Shown: positions 7,119 to 15,073, counted from the stretch's first letter. The stretch: DNA of 17,748 nt from WVZL01 sp041862375 (GCA_041862375.1 JBGVTE010000063.1:1-17748), one strand, 5' to 3'. The notes: a model not told the origin generated them from the letters alone. Numbers and translations are program-made.

Positions 7119-7667
7119 ATGTCAAGAATAGGAAAGCAACCAATTATTCTCCCTGATGGCGTTAAGGTAAACATTCTTCCAGAGAGAATTGAATTCGAAG
7201 GTCCCAAAGGAAAGCTTACATCGCCATTGTATTTTGGGATAAGGGCTCAACTGGATGATAATAGGCTTTCCGTCTCCAGGACAGATGATTCCAAACAGGC
7301 ACGCTCTTTTCATGGGCTTTGCCGAAGCTTAGCTTATAATGCTGCTGTAGGTGTTTCTTCTGGATTTTCTAGTCAGTTAGAAATAGTTGGGGTGGGATAT
7401 CGGGCAAAACTTGATAAGGACAGGCTTGAGTTGAACCTCGGCTATTCAAAGCCCATTATTTATAAAGTTCCAGAAGATATAGAGATTGTATTAGAAAAAC
7501 CGACTTTGATTACTGTAAAGGGAATAGACAAGCAGCGTGTTGGCCAAGTTTCTCATGAAATAAAGAATTTCCGCAGACCTGATCCTTACAAGCTCAAAGG
7601 TATTCGCTTTGTGGGCGAAAAATTGCGAAAGAAAGAACGAAAAGCCGTGGGGGTAGGCGGTGTATAA
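7119..7667 (+). CDS. rplF: 50S ribosomal protein L6
   Basis: L6 lies near the factor-binding site at the base of the L7/L12 stalk. The 182-residue product has the two repeated L6 folds: MSRIGKQPIILPDGVKVNIL at the start, LEIVGVGYRAKLDKDRLELN in the middle, and the C-terminal signature RRPDPYKLKGIRFVGEKLRK. The length is slightly above the usual 176-180. The last codons (VGVGGV) overlap the rplR start by eight bases. An AGGAAGG-like purine stretch precedes the ATG. Confidence 0.98.
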   Translation: MSRIGKQPIILPDGVKVNILPERIEFEGPKGKLTSPLYFGIRAQLDDNRLSVSRTDDSKQARSFHGLCRSLAYNAAVGVSSGFSSQLEIVGVGYRAKLDKDRLELNLGYSKPIIYKVPEDIEIVLEKPTLITVKGIDKQRVGQVSHEIKNFRRPDPYKLKGIRFVGEKLRKKERKAVGVGGV

Positions 7668-8034
7668 GCATAAGGTAGAATTAAAGAAAAAAAAGAAAGA
7701 CCGAATAAGAAAGAGAATACGAAAAAAAATAATTGGATCTCTTGAAAGACCGAGAATTTATATTTTCAAGAGTAACCGTTATGTCTATACTCAGGTTATT
7801 GATGATGAAAACGGAAAAATTTTAACTGCAGCATCGACGTTGGAGAAGCAATTTAGAGAAAAACACAAAAATTACAAGAATCAAGAGGCTTGTGAGTCTC
7901 TGGGCGAAATTTTAGCCAAGAGATTGAAGGATAAAAAGGTTAAAAGCGTGATTTTTGATAGAGGCGTATATCCCTATCATGGCAGGATTAAAGCCTTGGC
8001 TGAAGCTGTAAGAAAAGCAGGAGTTATATTTTAG
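7660..8034 (+). CDS. rplR: 50S ribosomal protein L18
   Basis: L18 helps bind 5S rRNA to the large subunit together with L5. The product is 124 residues from a GTG that lies inside the last codons of rplF (eight-base overlap). It has a very basic N-terminus (KKKKKDRIRKRIRKKIIGS), then RPRIYIFKSNRYVYTQVIDD and the diagnostic C-terminus VIFDRGVYPYHGRIKALAEA followed by VRKAGVIF. The end of the protein is complete, so the following 101-base gap is not a lost part of this gene. Confidence 0.96.
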   Translation: MYKHKVELKKKKKDRIRKRIRKKIIGSLERPRIYIFKSNRYVYTQVIDDENGKILTAASTLEKQFREKHKNYKNQEACESLGEILAKRLKDKKVKSVIFDRGVYPYHGRIKALAEAVRKAGVIF

Positions 8035-8135
8035 TAGAGGCCATATGGAGAAATTGGCAAATAGGAATTGGATAAGTCATGGTTACCGTAGAAAAAAATC
8101 CAGATAAATGAGATAAATAATTAGAAGGAGGCATA
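8035..8135 (+). other. Unusual 101-base gap inside the spc block, with a possible 20-codon reading frame
   Basis: This is the largest gap between coding regions in the ribosomal cluster after the first gene; most neighbours touch or overlap. It contains an ATG at 8045 preceded by AGAGG (8036-8040), opening a frame of 20 codons to a TAA at 8105-8107 (MEKLANRNWISHGYRRKKSR). At the right end is a strong AAGGAGG (8125-8131) serving rpsE. I see no good promoter or strong hairpin. The small frame may be chance, a leader peptide or a decayed insert. Confidence 0.3.
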
Positions 8136-8663
8136 GTGGCAGAGGAAGGATATAAAGAAGAACAACATCTCCAAGAGAAAGAGGAATTTGAATTAAAAGA
8201 CCAGGTTATCTCTATTCGGAGAGTTTCCAAGGTTGTCAAAGGAGGAAAAAATTTGAGTTTTTCTGCTTTAGCAGCTGTTGGAAATGAGAAAGGATTAATA
8301 GGAATCGGCAAAGGGAAGGCCAGAGAAGTGCCTCAGGCTATTGCTAAAGCTGTAGAGGATGCCAAGAAAAATGTGGTTGAAGTGCCTCTCTCAGGAACGA
8401 CTATCCCCCATTACATTAGAGGAGTGGCAGGAGGAGGAGTGGTGGTCCTTAGACCTGCCTCAAAGGGAACAGGAGTTATTGCCGGAGGAGCAGTCAGAGT
8501 GATAATGGAATTGGCTGGTATTAAGGATATTTTGACTAAATCCATACGGAGTAACAACCTTATCAGTGTAGCTAACGCAACAATGAATGCTCTTAAAAAA
8601 CTTAAAGATCCAGATAAATTGTCAAAAGTTAGAGAAAAAAAGAAGGAAGAGATATGGCAGTAA
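8136..8663 (+). CDS. rpsE: 30S ribosomal protein S5
   Basis: S5 acts in decoding fidelity and, with S3 and S4, at the mRNA entry. The 175-residue product starts at GTG, with AAGGAGG five bases upstream (8125-8131), one of the best ribosome binding sites in the window. An acidic head of about 20 residues precedes the double-stranded RNA-binding fold: VISIRRVSKVVKGGKNLSFS, the segment where spectinomycin-resistance changes occur in other bacteria and which looks wild-type here. The C-terminal part has RPASKGTGVIAGGAVRVIME and ELAGIKDILTKSIRSNN. The end overlaps rpmD by ten bases. Confidence 0.97.
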   Translation: MAEEGYKEEQHLQEKEEFELKDQVISIRRVSKVVKGGKNLSFSALAAVGNEKGLIGIGKGKAREVPQAIAKAVEDAKKNVVEVPLSGTTIPHYIRGVAGGGVVVLRPASKGTGVIAGGAVRVIMELAGIKDILTKSIRSNNLISVANATMNALKKLKDPDKLSKVREKKKEEIWQ

Positions 8664-8938
8664 AAGAAAAGATCCCTAAAAACAATAAAGTTCAAAAAAA
8701 GGCGAAAAGAGTAAGTATTAAAGAAAAGGCTAAACCTGAGGAAAAAAAGATACGAATAAAGTTGGTAAGAAGCCTTATAGGACATCCTCGCTATCAGAGA
8801 GAAGTAGTCCGGGGACTTGGCTTGAGAAAAATCAATTCTGTTTCAATCAGAAAAGATACTCCTGAGATTTGGGGTATGGTCAAAAAAATATCTCATTTGG
8901 TGAAAGTGGAGGTTATAAAAAAAAATGAACCTCAGTAG
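8654..8938 (+). CDS. rpmD: 50S ribosomal protein L30 with a basic N-terminal extension
   Basis: Bacterial L30 is usually about 60 residues and made of the core alone. Here the core is residues 32-91 (KIRIKLVRSLIGHPRYQREV, then VRGLGLRKINSVSIRKDTPE, MVKKISHLVKVEVI). It is preceded by about 31 lysine-rich residues (MAVKEKIPKNNKVQKKAKRV and on). The ATG at 8654 has GAAGGAAGAG just ahead. No ATG or GTG occurs in frame at the start of the core, so the extension is probably translated. It overlaps rpsE by ten bases and rplO by fourteen. Confidence 0.94.
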   Translation: MAVKEKIPKNNKVQKKAKRVSIKEKAKPEEKKIRIKLVRSLIGHPRYQREVVRGLGLRKINSVSIRKDTPEIWGMVKKISHLVKVEVIKKNEPQ

Positions 8939-9371
8939 TCTGCATCCATCGAGAGGATCCCGGAAGACGGGAAAAAGGAAAGGGCATGGTCCTGGCTCTG
9001 GATTAGGAAAGACAGCTGGGCGAGGTACTAAAGGACAAAAGTCAATTTCTGGATATTCACGTAAGAGAGGATTTGAAGGAGGCCAGATGCCTCTTCATCG
9101 GAGAGTACCCAAAAGAGGCTTTACCAACATTTTCAGGAAAGAGTATAGTGAGGTTAATCTCGATAGACTAGAGGGAGTAAAAAAGGCTGAAATTAAAATA
9201 AAGGATTTAGTAGAGGCTAGAATTATTAAAAAAGAATCAGAATTTGTTAAAATTTTGGGAAGAGGAGAAATCTCTTCTGCTAGGACTATTCATGCGCATA
9301 AGTTTTCTGAATCCGCCCGGAAAAAAATTGAAAAAGCAGGAGGAAAAACAGTCATAATAGGAAGTATATGA
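8925..9371 (+). CDS. rplO: 50S ribosomal protein L15
   Basis: L15 is a late assembly protein reaching deep into the large subunit. The 148-residue product has the glycine- and lysine-rich N-terminal tail typical of the family, with GKRKGHGPGSGLGKTAGRGT, GFEGGQMPLHRRVPKRGFTN and the globular C-terminal domain ending FSESARKKIEKAGGKTVIIG. The start lies within the end of rpmD (fourteen-base overlap), with GGAGG at 8908-8912. A run of nine A runs directly into the ATG. The stop overlaps secY by four bases. Confidence 0.97.
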   Translation: MNLSSLHPSRGSRKTGKRKGHGPGSGLGKTAGRGTKGQKSISGYSRKRGFEGGQMPLHRRVPKRGFTNIFRKEYSEVNLDRLEGVKKAEIKIKDLVEARIIKKESEFVKILGRGEISSARTIHAHKFSESARKKIEKAGGKTVIIGSI

Positions 9372-10753
9372 TGTTAGAGAGTATACGAAACATTTTCAGC
9401 ATTCCCGACCTGAGAAGGAGGGTAATTTTTACATTACTTCTATTGGCCGTTTATCGGATAGGAGCCCAGATTCCAAATCCAGGCATTAGTGGTCCAGCCT
9501 TGGAAGAATTCTGGGAAATGCAGAAGGGAACAATATTAGGCTTTGTTGACCTTTTCTCTGGGAGAAATATGTCCCGTATGACTATTTTTGCTTTAGGGAT
9601 TATGCCCTATATCAGTGCTTCAATTATTCTCCAGCTACTTCAAGTTGTTTGGCCTTACTTAGAAAGATTATCAAAGGAAGGGGAACTCGGGCGTAAAAAA
9701 ATCACTCAGTACACACGGTACGGAACTATTATTATTTGCGCTATTCAGTCTTTCGGTATCAGCCTATTGTTAGAGGGGCTCACAAGTCCATCGGGAGCGC
9801 CTATCGTTCTCAACCCAGGTATAGGATTTAAATTTTTAACAGTTCTAACTCTAACCACTGGGACGGTATTCATCATGTGGCTAGGTGAGCAGATTTCCGA
9901 ACGAGGGATCGGCAATGGCATCTCGCTTATCATCTTTGCAGGAATTGTAGTCAATTTCCCTAGAGGCATTCAGAACGTTTTATCAGGTTTAAGGACGGGG
10001 AATATGACTCCTATAAGGCTCATTTTTCTCGCAGTGATGATGGTTGCTGTGGTAGCTTTCATTGTTTTTGTTGAGAGGGGTCAGAGGCGGATCCCTGTCT
10101 CGTACGCGAAGAGAATTGTAGGCAGGAAAATTTATGGAGGCCAGAGTACCCATCTTCCCTTAAGAGTTAATACCGGAGGAGTTATCCCCATTATCTTTGC
10201 TGCTTCTGTGATAACGATACCCTCGACAGTGGCTCAGCTCATAAAAATACCGGCACTCCAGACAATCGCGCAGCAGTTTGGCTGGGGTATGCCTCTCTAT
10301 AATCTTCTTTATATTGCCGCTATTATCTTCTTCACCTATTTTTATGTTTCTATTATTTTCAACCCTCAGGATGTTGCTGACAACTTGAGAAAATACGGCG
10401 GCTTTATACCCGGGATAAGACCAGGGAAAAATACTTCTGATTTTATTGATAGTGTTCTTTCTCGGATAACTTTAGTAGGAGCTATTTATTTAGCTGCTAT
10501 AGCAGTTTTGCCAGAATTTTTAATAACTGGATTTAAAGTTCATACTCTTCCTATCATCGGTGATTTTTTAGAAGCTAACTTGCCTAAATGGTTTACTCAA
10601 GGATTGAATGTTGAATTTTATTTTGGTGGAACATCTATACTGATTGTAGTAGGTGTTGCCATGGATACTTTACAGCAGATTGAAGCTCAGCTTGTCATGC
10701 GTCACTACGATGGATTTATGAGGAGAGGCCGCATTAGGGGGAGAAGAGGATGA
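9368..10753 (+). CDS. secY: Protein translocase channel subunit SecY
   Basis: SecY is the membrane channel through which SecA- or ribosome-driven proteins cross or enter the cytoplasmic membrane, with SecE and SecG. The 461-residue product has about ten hydrophobic segments, starting near residue 18 and ending near 430. Signatures are YRIGAQIPNPG at 29-39, the plug region around 60-75, ALGIMPYISASIILQLLQVV at 75-94, the cytosolic loop RRIPVSYAKRIVGRK at 240-254, and the end TLQQIEAQLVMRHYDGFMRR followed by GRIRGRRG. ATGs at 9368 and 9371 are both possible. Overlaps of four bases link it to rplO and adk. Confidence 0.97.
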   Translation: MMLESIRNIFSIPDLRRRVIFTLLLLAVYRIGAQIPNPGISGPALEEFWEMQKGTILGFVDLFSGRNMSRMTIFALGIMPYISASIILQLLQVVWPYLERLSKEGELGRKKITQYTRYGTIIICAIQSFGISLLLEGLTSPSGAPIVLNPGIGFKFLTVLTLTTGTVFIMWLGEQISERGIGNGISLIIFAGIVVNFPRGIQNVLSGLRTGNMTPIRLIFLAVMMVAVVAFIVFVERGQRRIPVSYAKRIVGRKIYGGQSTHLPLRVNTGGVIPIIFAASVITIPSTVAQLIKIPALQTIAQQFGWGMPLYNLLYIAAIIFFTYFYVSIIFNPQDVADNLRKYGGFIPGIRPGKNTSDFIDSVLSRITLVGAIYLAAIAVLPEFLITGFKVHTLPIIGDFLEANLPKWFTQGLNVEFYFGGTSILIVVGVAMDTLQQIEAQLVMRHYDGFMRRGRIRGRRG

Positions 10754-11421
10754 GAATTATTCTGATTGGTCCCCCAGGATCTGGAAAGGGCACTCAAGGG
10801 AAGCTCATACAAAAGAGATACAGCTTCCCGAAGATTTCTACAGGCGATCTTCTCAGGCAAGAAGTAGCAGAAAGAACTTCTTTGGGAAAAAAGGCAGAGG
10901 CTCAAATGAGAAAAGGTGGATTGGTTGATGATGAGATTGTGGTGGAGTTGGTGAAAGAGAGGATTGTGAAGGATGATTGCCGTCAGGGATATGTTTTGGA
11001 TGGTTTTCCACGAAACATCCTTCAGGCTCAGAAACTGGAAGAAATGGATAGGAATAGGCCAGGAATTGTCATTGAGATTCATTTACCTGAAGAGGTTATT
11101 ATAGAACGCCTCCTAGCTCGCCGCATATGTTCTGAGTGTGGAGCCATCTACAACCTTTTCGGAACAAAGCCACAGGAGGAAGGAATATGCAGTAATTGCG
11201 GTGGGAAACTTATCTTAAGAGAAGATGATAAGCCTGATGTTATAAGAGAGCGGATGAAAGTGTATTATCGGCAAACTGAGCCTCTGATCAACTATTTTAA
11301 GCAAAAAAGAATGTATAGAAGGGTAGATGGTACAGGAGAAATCCAAGCTGTGTTTTGTGTTATTTGTTCAGTAATTGAGGAAGATATGGCTAAATTAAAG
11401 GAAGCACAGGCACCAAGATGA
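10750..11421 (+). CDS. adk: Adenylate kinase, zinc-lid type
   Basis: This enzyme interconverts ATP plus AMP and two ADP, balancing the adenylate pool in the cytosol. The 223 residues carry the P-loop GPPGSGKGT at 8-16, the AMP-binding STGDLLR at 30-36, DGFPR at 84-88 and the LID arginines around 120-125. The LID has four cysteines (C127, C130, C147, C150) in CSECG and CSNCG, predicting a structural zinc as in many Gram-positive and deep-branching forms. Residues 156-176 (LREDDKPDVIRERMKVYYRQ) are typical. It sits between secY and map, with four-base overlaps on both sides. Confidence 0.97.
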   Translation: MRIILIGPPGSGKGTQGKLIQKRYSFPKISTGDLLRQEVAERTSLGKKAEAQMRKGGLVDDEIVVELVKERIVKDDCRQGYVLDGFPRNILQAQKLEEMDRNRPGIVIEIHLPEEVIIERLLARRICSECGAIYNLFGTKPQEEGICSNCGGKLILREDDKPDVIRERMKVYYRQTEPLINYFKQKRMYRRVDGTGEIQAVFCVICSVIEEDMAKLKEAQAPR

Positions 11422-12212
11422 TAATATACAAGAGTGAGGAAGAAATAAAAGCTATGAGAAGGAGTAATCAAATAGTAGCTAAAATTTTAGCTGAGTTAGG
11501 CTCAATGATAAAACCAGGAATTCAAACCAAAGACCTTGATGAATATGCAGAAATGAGAGCTAAAGAGTTTGGTGCTGTTCCGGCTTTTAGGGGGTATCGT
11601 GGCTTTCCAGCTTCTCTTTGTACTTCTATAAATGAGGAAATTGTCCACGGCCTTCCTTCTTCTCGACGTTTACAAGAAGGAGATATAATCAGCCTCGATT
11701 TTGGTGTCCTCTATGAGGGCTTTTATGGGGATGCAGCAGTGACTTACTCTGTGGGAAAAATTTCTTCACTAGCTAAGAAGCTTATATCTACAGCCGAAGA
11801 AGCTTTCTTTAAAGGTTTAGACCAAATTAAAGAGGGAAAGAGGGTATCAGACATTTCTTATGCCATTCAAAAGTACGTCGAATCTCAGGGATTTTCAGTC
11901 ATTCGTTCTTTTGTCGGGCATGGCATAGGTCTCTCTCTTCATGAAGAACCTCAGGTTCCAAACTTCGGTTTTCCAGGTAGAGGACCGAAAATAAAAAAAG
12001 GCTTAGTTCTGGCTATAGAGCCAATGATTTGCGTAGGGAATTGGAACGTCAAGATTTTACCTGATAACTGGACAGCTATTACGCAGGACAGAAGTTTATC
12101 TGCTCATTTTGAGCATACAGTAGCTTTATCTTCTGCGGGATCTGAAATATTAAGTTCTCTTGATGATGAAGATTTGAATTTTCATTACTTAAAGGAAAAT
12201 CAGTATGCCTAA
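11418..12212 (+). CDS. map: Methionine aminopeptidase, type I
   Basis: It removes the initiator methionine from new proteins when the second residue is small. The 264 residues have the pita-bread fold with all five metal ligands visible: D94 (SLDFGV), D105 (GDAAVT), H168 (GHGIG), E201 (AIEPM) and E232 (FEHTV). The substrate-site histidines H77 (IVHG) and H175 (LHEEP) are also present. There is no N-terminal SH3-like zinc extension, so it is the short type Ia form. Its start overlaps adk by four bases, and its end overlaps infA by eight. The last 20 residues are less conserved. Confidence 0.97.
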   Translation: MIIYKSEEEIKAMRRSNQIVAKILAELGSMIKPGIQTKDLDEYAEMRAKEFGAVPAFRGYRGFPASLCTSINEEIVHGLPSSRRLQEGDIISLDFGVLYEGFYGDAAVTYSVGKISSLAKKLISTAEEAFFKGLDQIKEGKRVSDISYAIQKYVESQGFSVIRSFVGHGIGLSLHEEPQVPNFGFPGRGPKIKKGLVLAIEPMICVGNWNVKILPDNWTAITQDRSLSAHFEHTVALSSAGSEILSSLDDEDLNFHYLKENQYA

Positions 12213-12423
12213 GCAGGATATATTCGAAACTGAGGGAACAGTTATCGAAACCCTTCCTAATGCCATGTTTCGAGTAGAACTTGCCAATAAACATGTCATT
12301 TTGGCTCATATATCAGGCAGAATGAGAAAGCATTTTATCCGGATTCTTCCTGGCGATAAGGTTTTATTGGAGCTTTCCCCTTATGATTTAACAAAAGGAA
12401 GAATTACTTATCGGTTCAAATAG
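12205..12423 (+). CDS. infA: Translation initiation factor IF-1
   Basis: IF-1 occupies the A site of the small subunit during initiation and supports IF-2 and IF-3. The 72-residue product is a single OB fold with the family sequence EGTVIETLPNAMFRVELANK, then VILAHISGRMRKHFIRILPG and DKVLLELSPYDLTKGRITYR. Length and motifs are exact. The ATG lies within the end of map, with AAAGGAAAA about eight bases upstream. Placement between map and rpmJ is common in bacteria outside the gammaproteobacteria. Confidence 0.98.
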   Translation: MPKQDIFETEGTVIETLPNAMFRVELANKHVILAHISGRMRKHFIRILPGDKVLLELSPYDLTKGRITYRFK

Positions 12424-12435
12424 AGGGATCAGTCA

Positions 12436-12549
12436 ATGAAAGTAAGAGCATCTGTCAAAAGAATTTGCCGCAACTGTCGGATAATAAAGAGGAGAGGTCG
12501 GCTGAGAGTTATTTGCTCTAATCCACGACATAAACAAAAACAAGGCTAA
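12436..12549 (+). CDS. rpmJ: 50S ribosomal protein L36, zinc-binding form
   Basis: L36 is the smallest ribosomal protein and stabilises 23S rRNA folding near the L7/L12 base. The 37 residues read MKVRASVKRICRNCRIIKRR, then GRLRVICSNPRHKQKQG. The zinc ligands are C11, C14, C27 and H32, which is the ancestral zinc-binding form. I identified this frame by direct translation, starting from the ATG after GAGGGA and ending at TAA. It has the expected infA-rpmJ-rpsM position, with gaps of 12 and 11 bases. Confidence 0.96.
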   Translation: MKVRASVKRICRNCRIIKRRGRLRVICSNPRHKQKQG

Positions 12550-12560
12550 GAGGAGTAAAC

Positions 12561-12935
12561 ATGGCAAGAATAGCAGGAATTACACTTCCCTCAGAGAGAA
12601 GGATTGAGATTGGATTGACTTACATCTATGGCATAGGACGTTCCAAGGCTAATGAAATTCTCCAGGAAGCTAAGATTGACAAGGATAAAAAGGTTAAAGC
12701 TTTGAGTGAGGAGGAGATTAATAAAATTCGCCAAATTATTGAAAAGAAAGAAAAAATAGAAGGTGAGCTACGAAAAGAAATAAGTATGAACATAAAAAGA
12801 CTAGTGGACATAAGCAGTTATCGTGGAATCCGTCATAAAAGAAAGTTGCCTGTCAGGGGACAGAGAACCAAAACAAATGCTCGAACCAGGAAAGGACCTC
12901 GAGGACATTCAATAAAAAAACTAAAAAGTAGATAG
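12561..12935 (+). CDS. rpsM: 30S ribosomal protein S13
   Basis: S13 is in the head of the small subunit and bridges to L5 and the P-site tRNA. The 124-residue product starts MARIAGITLPSERRIEIGLT and continues YIYGIGRSKANEILQEAKID. The conserved SSYRGIRHKRKLPVRGQRTK leads into TNARTRKGPRG and a basic tail ending KKLKSR. Length is standard. GAGGAG lies six bases ahead of the ATG. It opens the alpha block. Confidence 0.98.
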   Translation: MARIAGITLPSERRIEIGLTYIYGIGRSKANEILQEAKIDKDKKVKALSEEEINKIRQIIEKKEKIEGELRKEISMNIKRLVDISSYRGIRHKRKLPVRGQRTKTNARTRKGPRGHSIKKLKSR

Positions 12936-12945
12936 GGAGTGCTAG

Positions 12946-13338
12946 ATGCCTAGAGCTAAAAGAAAAGTCAGGAAGAAAAAGGTTAAAAAAGAAATCGGAT
13001 TTGGAGTAGTGCACATCCAAGCAACTTTCAACAATACAATCATTACTATAGCTGACCATCAGGGGAACACGGTTTGTTGGGCAAGTGCTGGGACTTCAGG
13101 TTTTAAGGGAGCTCGTAAAGGAACACCTTTTGCAGCTCAGTTGGCTGCAAGAGAAGTATCAGAGAAGGCAAAAGAATATGGCGTGAGGTACGTTGATGTT
13201 CGAATTAAGGGCCCAGGTGGGGGACGAGAATCAGCTATTAGAGCTCTTCAGGGTGCTGGTTTAGAAATAAAATCTATACGGGATGTAACTCCGATCCCCC
13301 ATAATGGTTGCCGTGTTCGGAAACGAAGAAGAGTCTAA
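12946..13338 (+). CDS. rpsK: 30S ribosomal protein S11
   Basis: S11 lies on the platform near the E site and contacts mRNA. The 130 residues begin with a basic head (PRAKRKVRKKKVKKE). The fold follows: GVVHIQATFNNTIITIADHQ, the GARKGTPFAAQLAAREVSEK helix, and the C-terminal block RIKGPGGGRESAIRALQGAG with DVTPIPHNGCRVRKRRRV. All are highly typical. Gaps of 10 bases to rpsM and 26 to rpsD are seen, with AAGGAGAG serving rpsD. Confidence 0.98.
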   Translation: MPRAKRKVRKKKVKKEIGFGVVHIQATFNNTIITIADHQGNTVCWASAGTSGFKGARKGTPFAAQLAAREVSEKAKEYGVRYVDVRIKGPGGGRESAIRALQGAGLEIKSIRDVTPIPHNGCRVRKRRRV

Positions 13339-13364
13339 AAGAATGAGAATATAAGGAGAGAAAC

Positions 13365-13991
13365 ATGGCAAGGTACAGAGATTCTGTTTGTCGCCTCTGT
13401 CGAGTAGAAAGAACAAAGCTTTTTTTAAAGGGAAATAAGTGTTTATCTGAAAAATGTCCAGTGGAGCGGAGACCCTATGCTCCAGGAGAACACGGAAGAG
13501 CAAGAAGAAGAATCCTGGGATACGGAATTCAGCTTCGAGAAAAACAAAGGTTAAAAAGATATTATGGGATGTCTGAAAGACAGTTTCGTCTTTTTTTTGA
13601 TAGAGCTGAAAGAAAGAAGGGTATTACAGGTGAAAATTTGCTTATAATGCTAGAGAGAAGACTAGATAATGTCATTTTTATTATGGGCTTTGCTCATTCT
13701 CGGATTCATGCTCGTCAATTAATTAATCACGGTCACATCAGGATTAATGATCGTAAGGTATCCATTCCTTCTTATCTTGTGAATGAAGGAGATGTCATAG
13801 GCTTCAGTGAAAAGTCTATAAAATATGAGTACTTTAAAGCTCTCGTTGAAGCTAACAAGGACAAGACTATCCCAACCTGGCTAGAGGTTGACTGGGAAAA
13901 TGTAAAAGGAAGAGTAGCGTCTCTTCCAAAACGCGAAGATGTAACTTTGCCTGTTGAGGAGCATTTAGTTGTCGAGCTTTACTCAAAATAA
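13365..13991 (+). CDS. rpsD: 30S ribosomal protein S4, zinc-binding form
   Basis: S4 nucleates 16S rRNA assembly, acts in decoding accuracy and, in E. coli, represses the alpha operon. The 208-residue product has an N-terminal zinc site C9-RL-C12, C26 and C31. YAPGEHGRARRRILGYGIQL and the S4 RNA-binding domain follow (LERRLDNVIFIMGFAHSRIH, ARQLINHGHIRIN). The end is PVEEHLVVELYSK. A good AAGGAGAG ribosome binding site precedes the ATG. No E. coli-like pseudoknot operator could be recognised in the 11 bases before rpsM. Confidence 0.97.
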   Translation: MARYRDSVCRLCRVERTKLFLKGNKCLSEKCPVERRPYAPGEHGRARRRILGYGIQLREKQRLKRYYGMSERQFRLFFDRAERKKGITGENLLIMLERRLDNVIFIMGFAHSRIHARQLINHGHIRINDRKVSIPSYLVNEGDVIGFSEKSIKYEYFKALVEANKDKTIPTWLEVDWENVKGRVASLPKREDVTLPVEEHLVVELYSK

Positions 13992-14041
13992 TTAAGACCT
14001 CAAGATGTGAATTATTTATAGATACAGAAAAAGGAGGAAGA

Positions 14042-15073
14042 ATGATGGAAACAGGTTTTCAGAGGCCAAGATATCTTGAATGCGATTACGAAACATTAAC
14101 TGACATCTACGGGCGTTTTTCGGCGCAGCCTTTTGAGAGAGGTTATGGTATATCAGTAGGGAATGCTTTACGGAGGATTCTTCTCTCTTCTATAACAGGA
14201 GCAGCTATTACAGCTGTAAGAATCCAGGGTGTACTCCATGAGTTTTCCAACATCTCTGGAGTAGTAGAGGATGTGACAGACATCATCCTGAATTTGAAGA
14301 GTATTCCTTTAAAGCTTCATGGAACAGAGCCAAAAAGGATGACGCTCAAAAAAGTGGGTCCTTCTGAAGCAAAAGCCTCTGATGTTGAACATGATTCAGA
14401 TATTGAAATTCTCAACTCTGACATTCATATTGCCTCTCTTGACAAAGATGGGAAATTAGATATAGAGATGATTGTCAAGAACAACAGAGGCTATATCAAT
14501 GCTGACCAGAATTTTGATGAGAGCTTAAGTGTCGATTTTATTCCTCTAGATTCTTCTCACTCACCTGTCAAAAAGGTTAATTATAAAGTTGAGCCAGCAA
14601 GAGTAGGCAAAAGAATTGATTATGAGGATTTAACTCTAGAAATATGGACCACAGGAGCTATCACACCTTCTAATGCTTTATCTCAGGCTGCAAAAATTTT
14701 GAGAGACCATATGGTGATTTTTCTAAATATCATTGATGAGCCCTTGCAGAAAGAGCAAGCTCCTGAGAAGAAAGAAATTCCTTATATCTCGCAGTTAGAG
14801 ATTTTATCTAAATCAATCGAACATCTTGAACTCTCAGTTAGGTCAAATAATTGTCTCAGGGCTGCCGGCATTGGGAAAATTTATGAGTTGGTTCAGAAAA
14901 CTGAAGAGGACCTCTTAAAAACGAAGAATTTTGGTCGAAAATCATTGACTGAAATTAAAGAGACCTTGAGTAATCTTGGCTTAGGATTAAACCTGGAACT
15001 GCATCCAAAATTATTGGAAATTATCGAGGGAGAAAGAAAGGAAAAGGAAGAAGAAAAGGAGCAGCTTGAATGA
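14042..15073 (+). CDS. rpoA: RNA polymerase alpha subunit
   Basis: Alpha dimerises to start RNA polymerase assembly and binds UP elements and activators. Of 343 residues, the N-terminal domain (1 to about 235) has GRFSAQPFERGYGISVGNAL and LRRILLSSITGAAITAVRIQ, the dimer region. A charged linker (about 236-250) follows, then the C-terminal domain with LELSVRSNNCLRAAGIGKIY and LLKTKNFGRKSLTEIKETL, where the DNA-contacting arginine and helix-hairpin motif lie. The end is a glutamate- and lysine-rich tail. ATGs at 14042 and 14045 compete; AAGGAGG at 14031-14037 is nearer ideal for the second. The gap to rpsD is 50 bases. Confidence 0.97.
   Translation: MMETGFQRPRYLECDYETLTDIYGRFSAQPFERGYGISVGNALRRILLSSITGAAITAVRIQGVLHEFSNISGVVEDVTDIILNLKSIPLKLHGTEPKRMTLKKVGPSEAKASDVEHDSDIEILNSDIHIASLDKDGKLDIEMIVKNNRGYINADQNFDESLSVDFIPLDSSHSPVKKVNYKVEPARVGKRIDYEDLTLEIWTTGAITPSNALSQAAKILRDHMVIFLNIIDEPLQKEQAPEKKEIPYISQLEILSKSIEHLELSVRSNNCLRAAGIGKIYELVQKTEEDLLKTKNFGRKSLTEIKETLSNLGLGLNLELHPKLLEIIEGERKEKEEEKEQLE

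Noticed and set aside
8411..8785. 124-codon frame on the - strand across rpsE and rpmD
   Set aside because: It is rich in Phe, Ser and Leu, as expected from reading lysine-rich genes backwards, and has no initiation signals.
8917..8925. A9 run with an upstream GGAGG at the rpmD/rplO junction as a programmed frameshift site
   Set aside because: A -1 shift would meet a stop immediately (AAA TGA), changing only the last few residues. The GGAGG is simply the rplO ribosome binding site.
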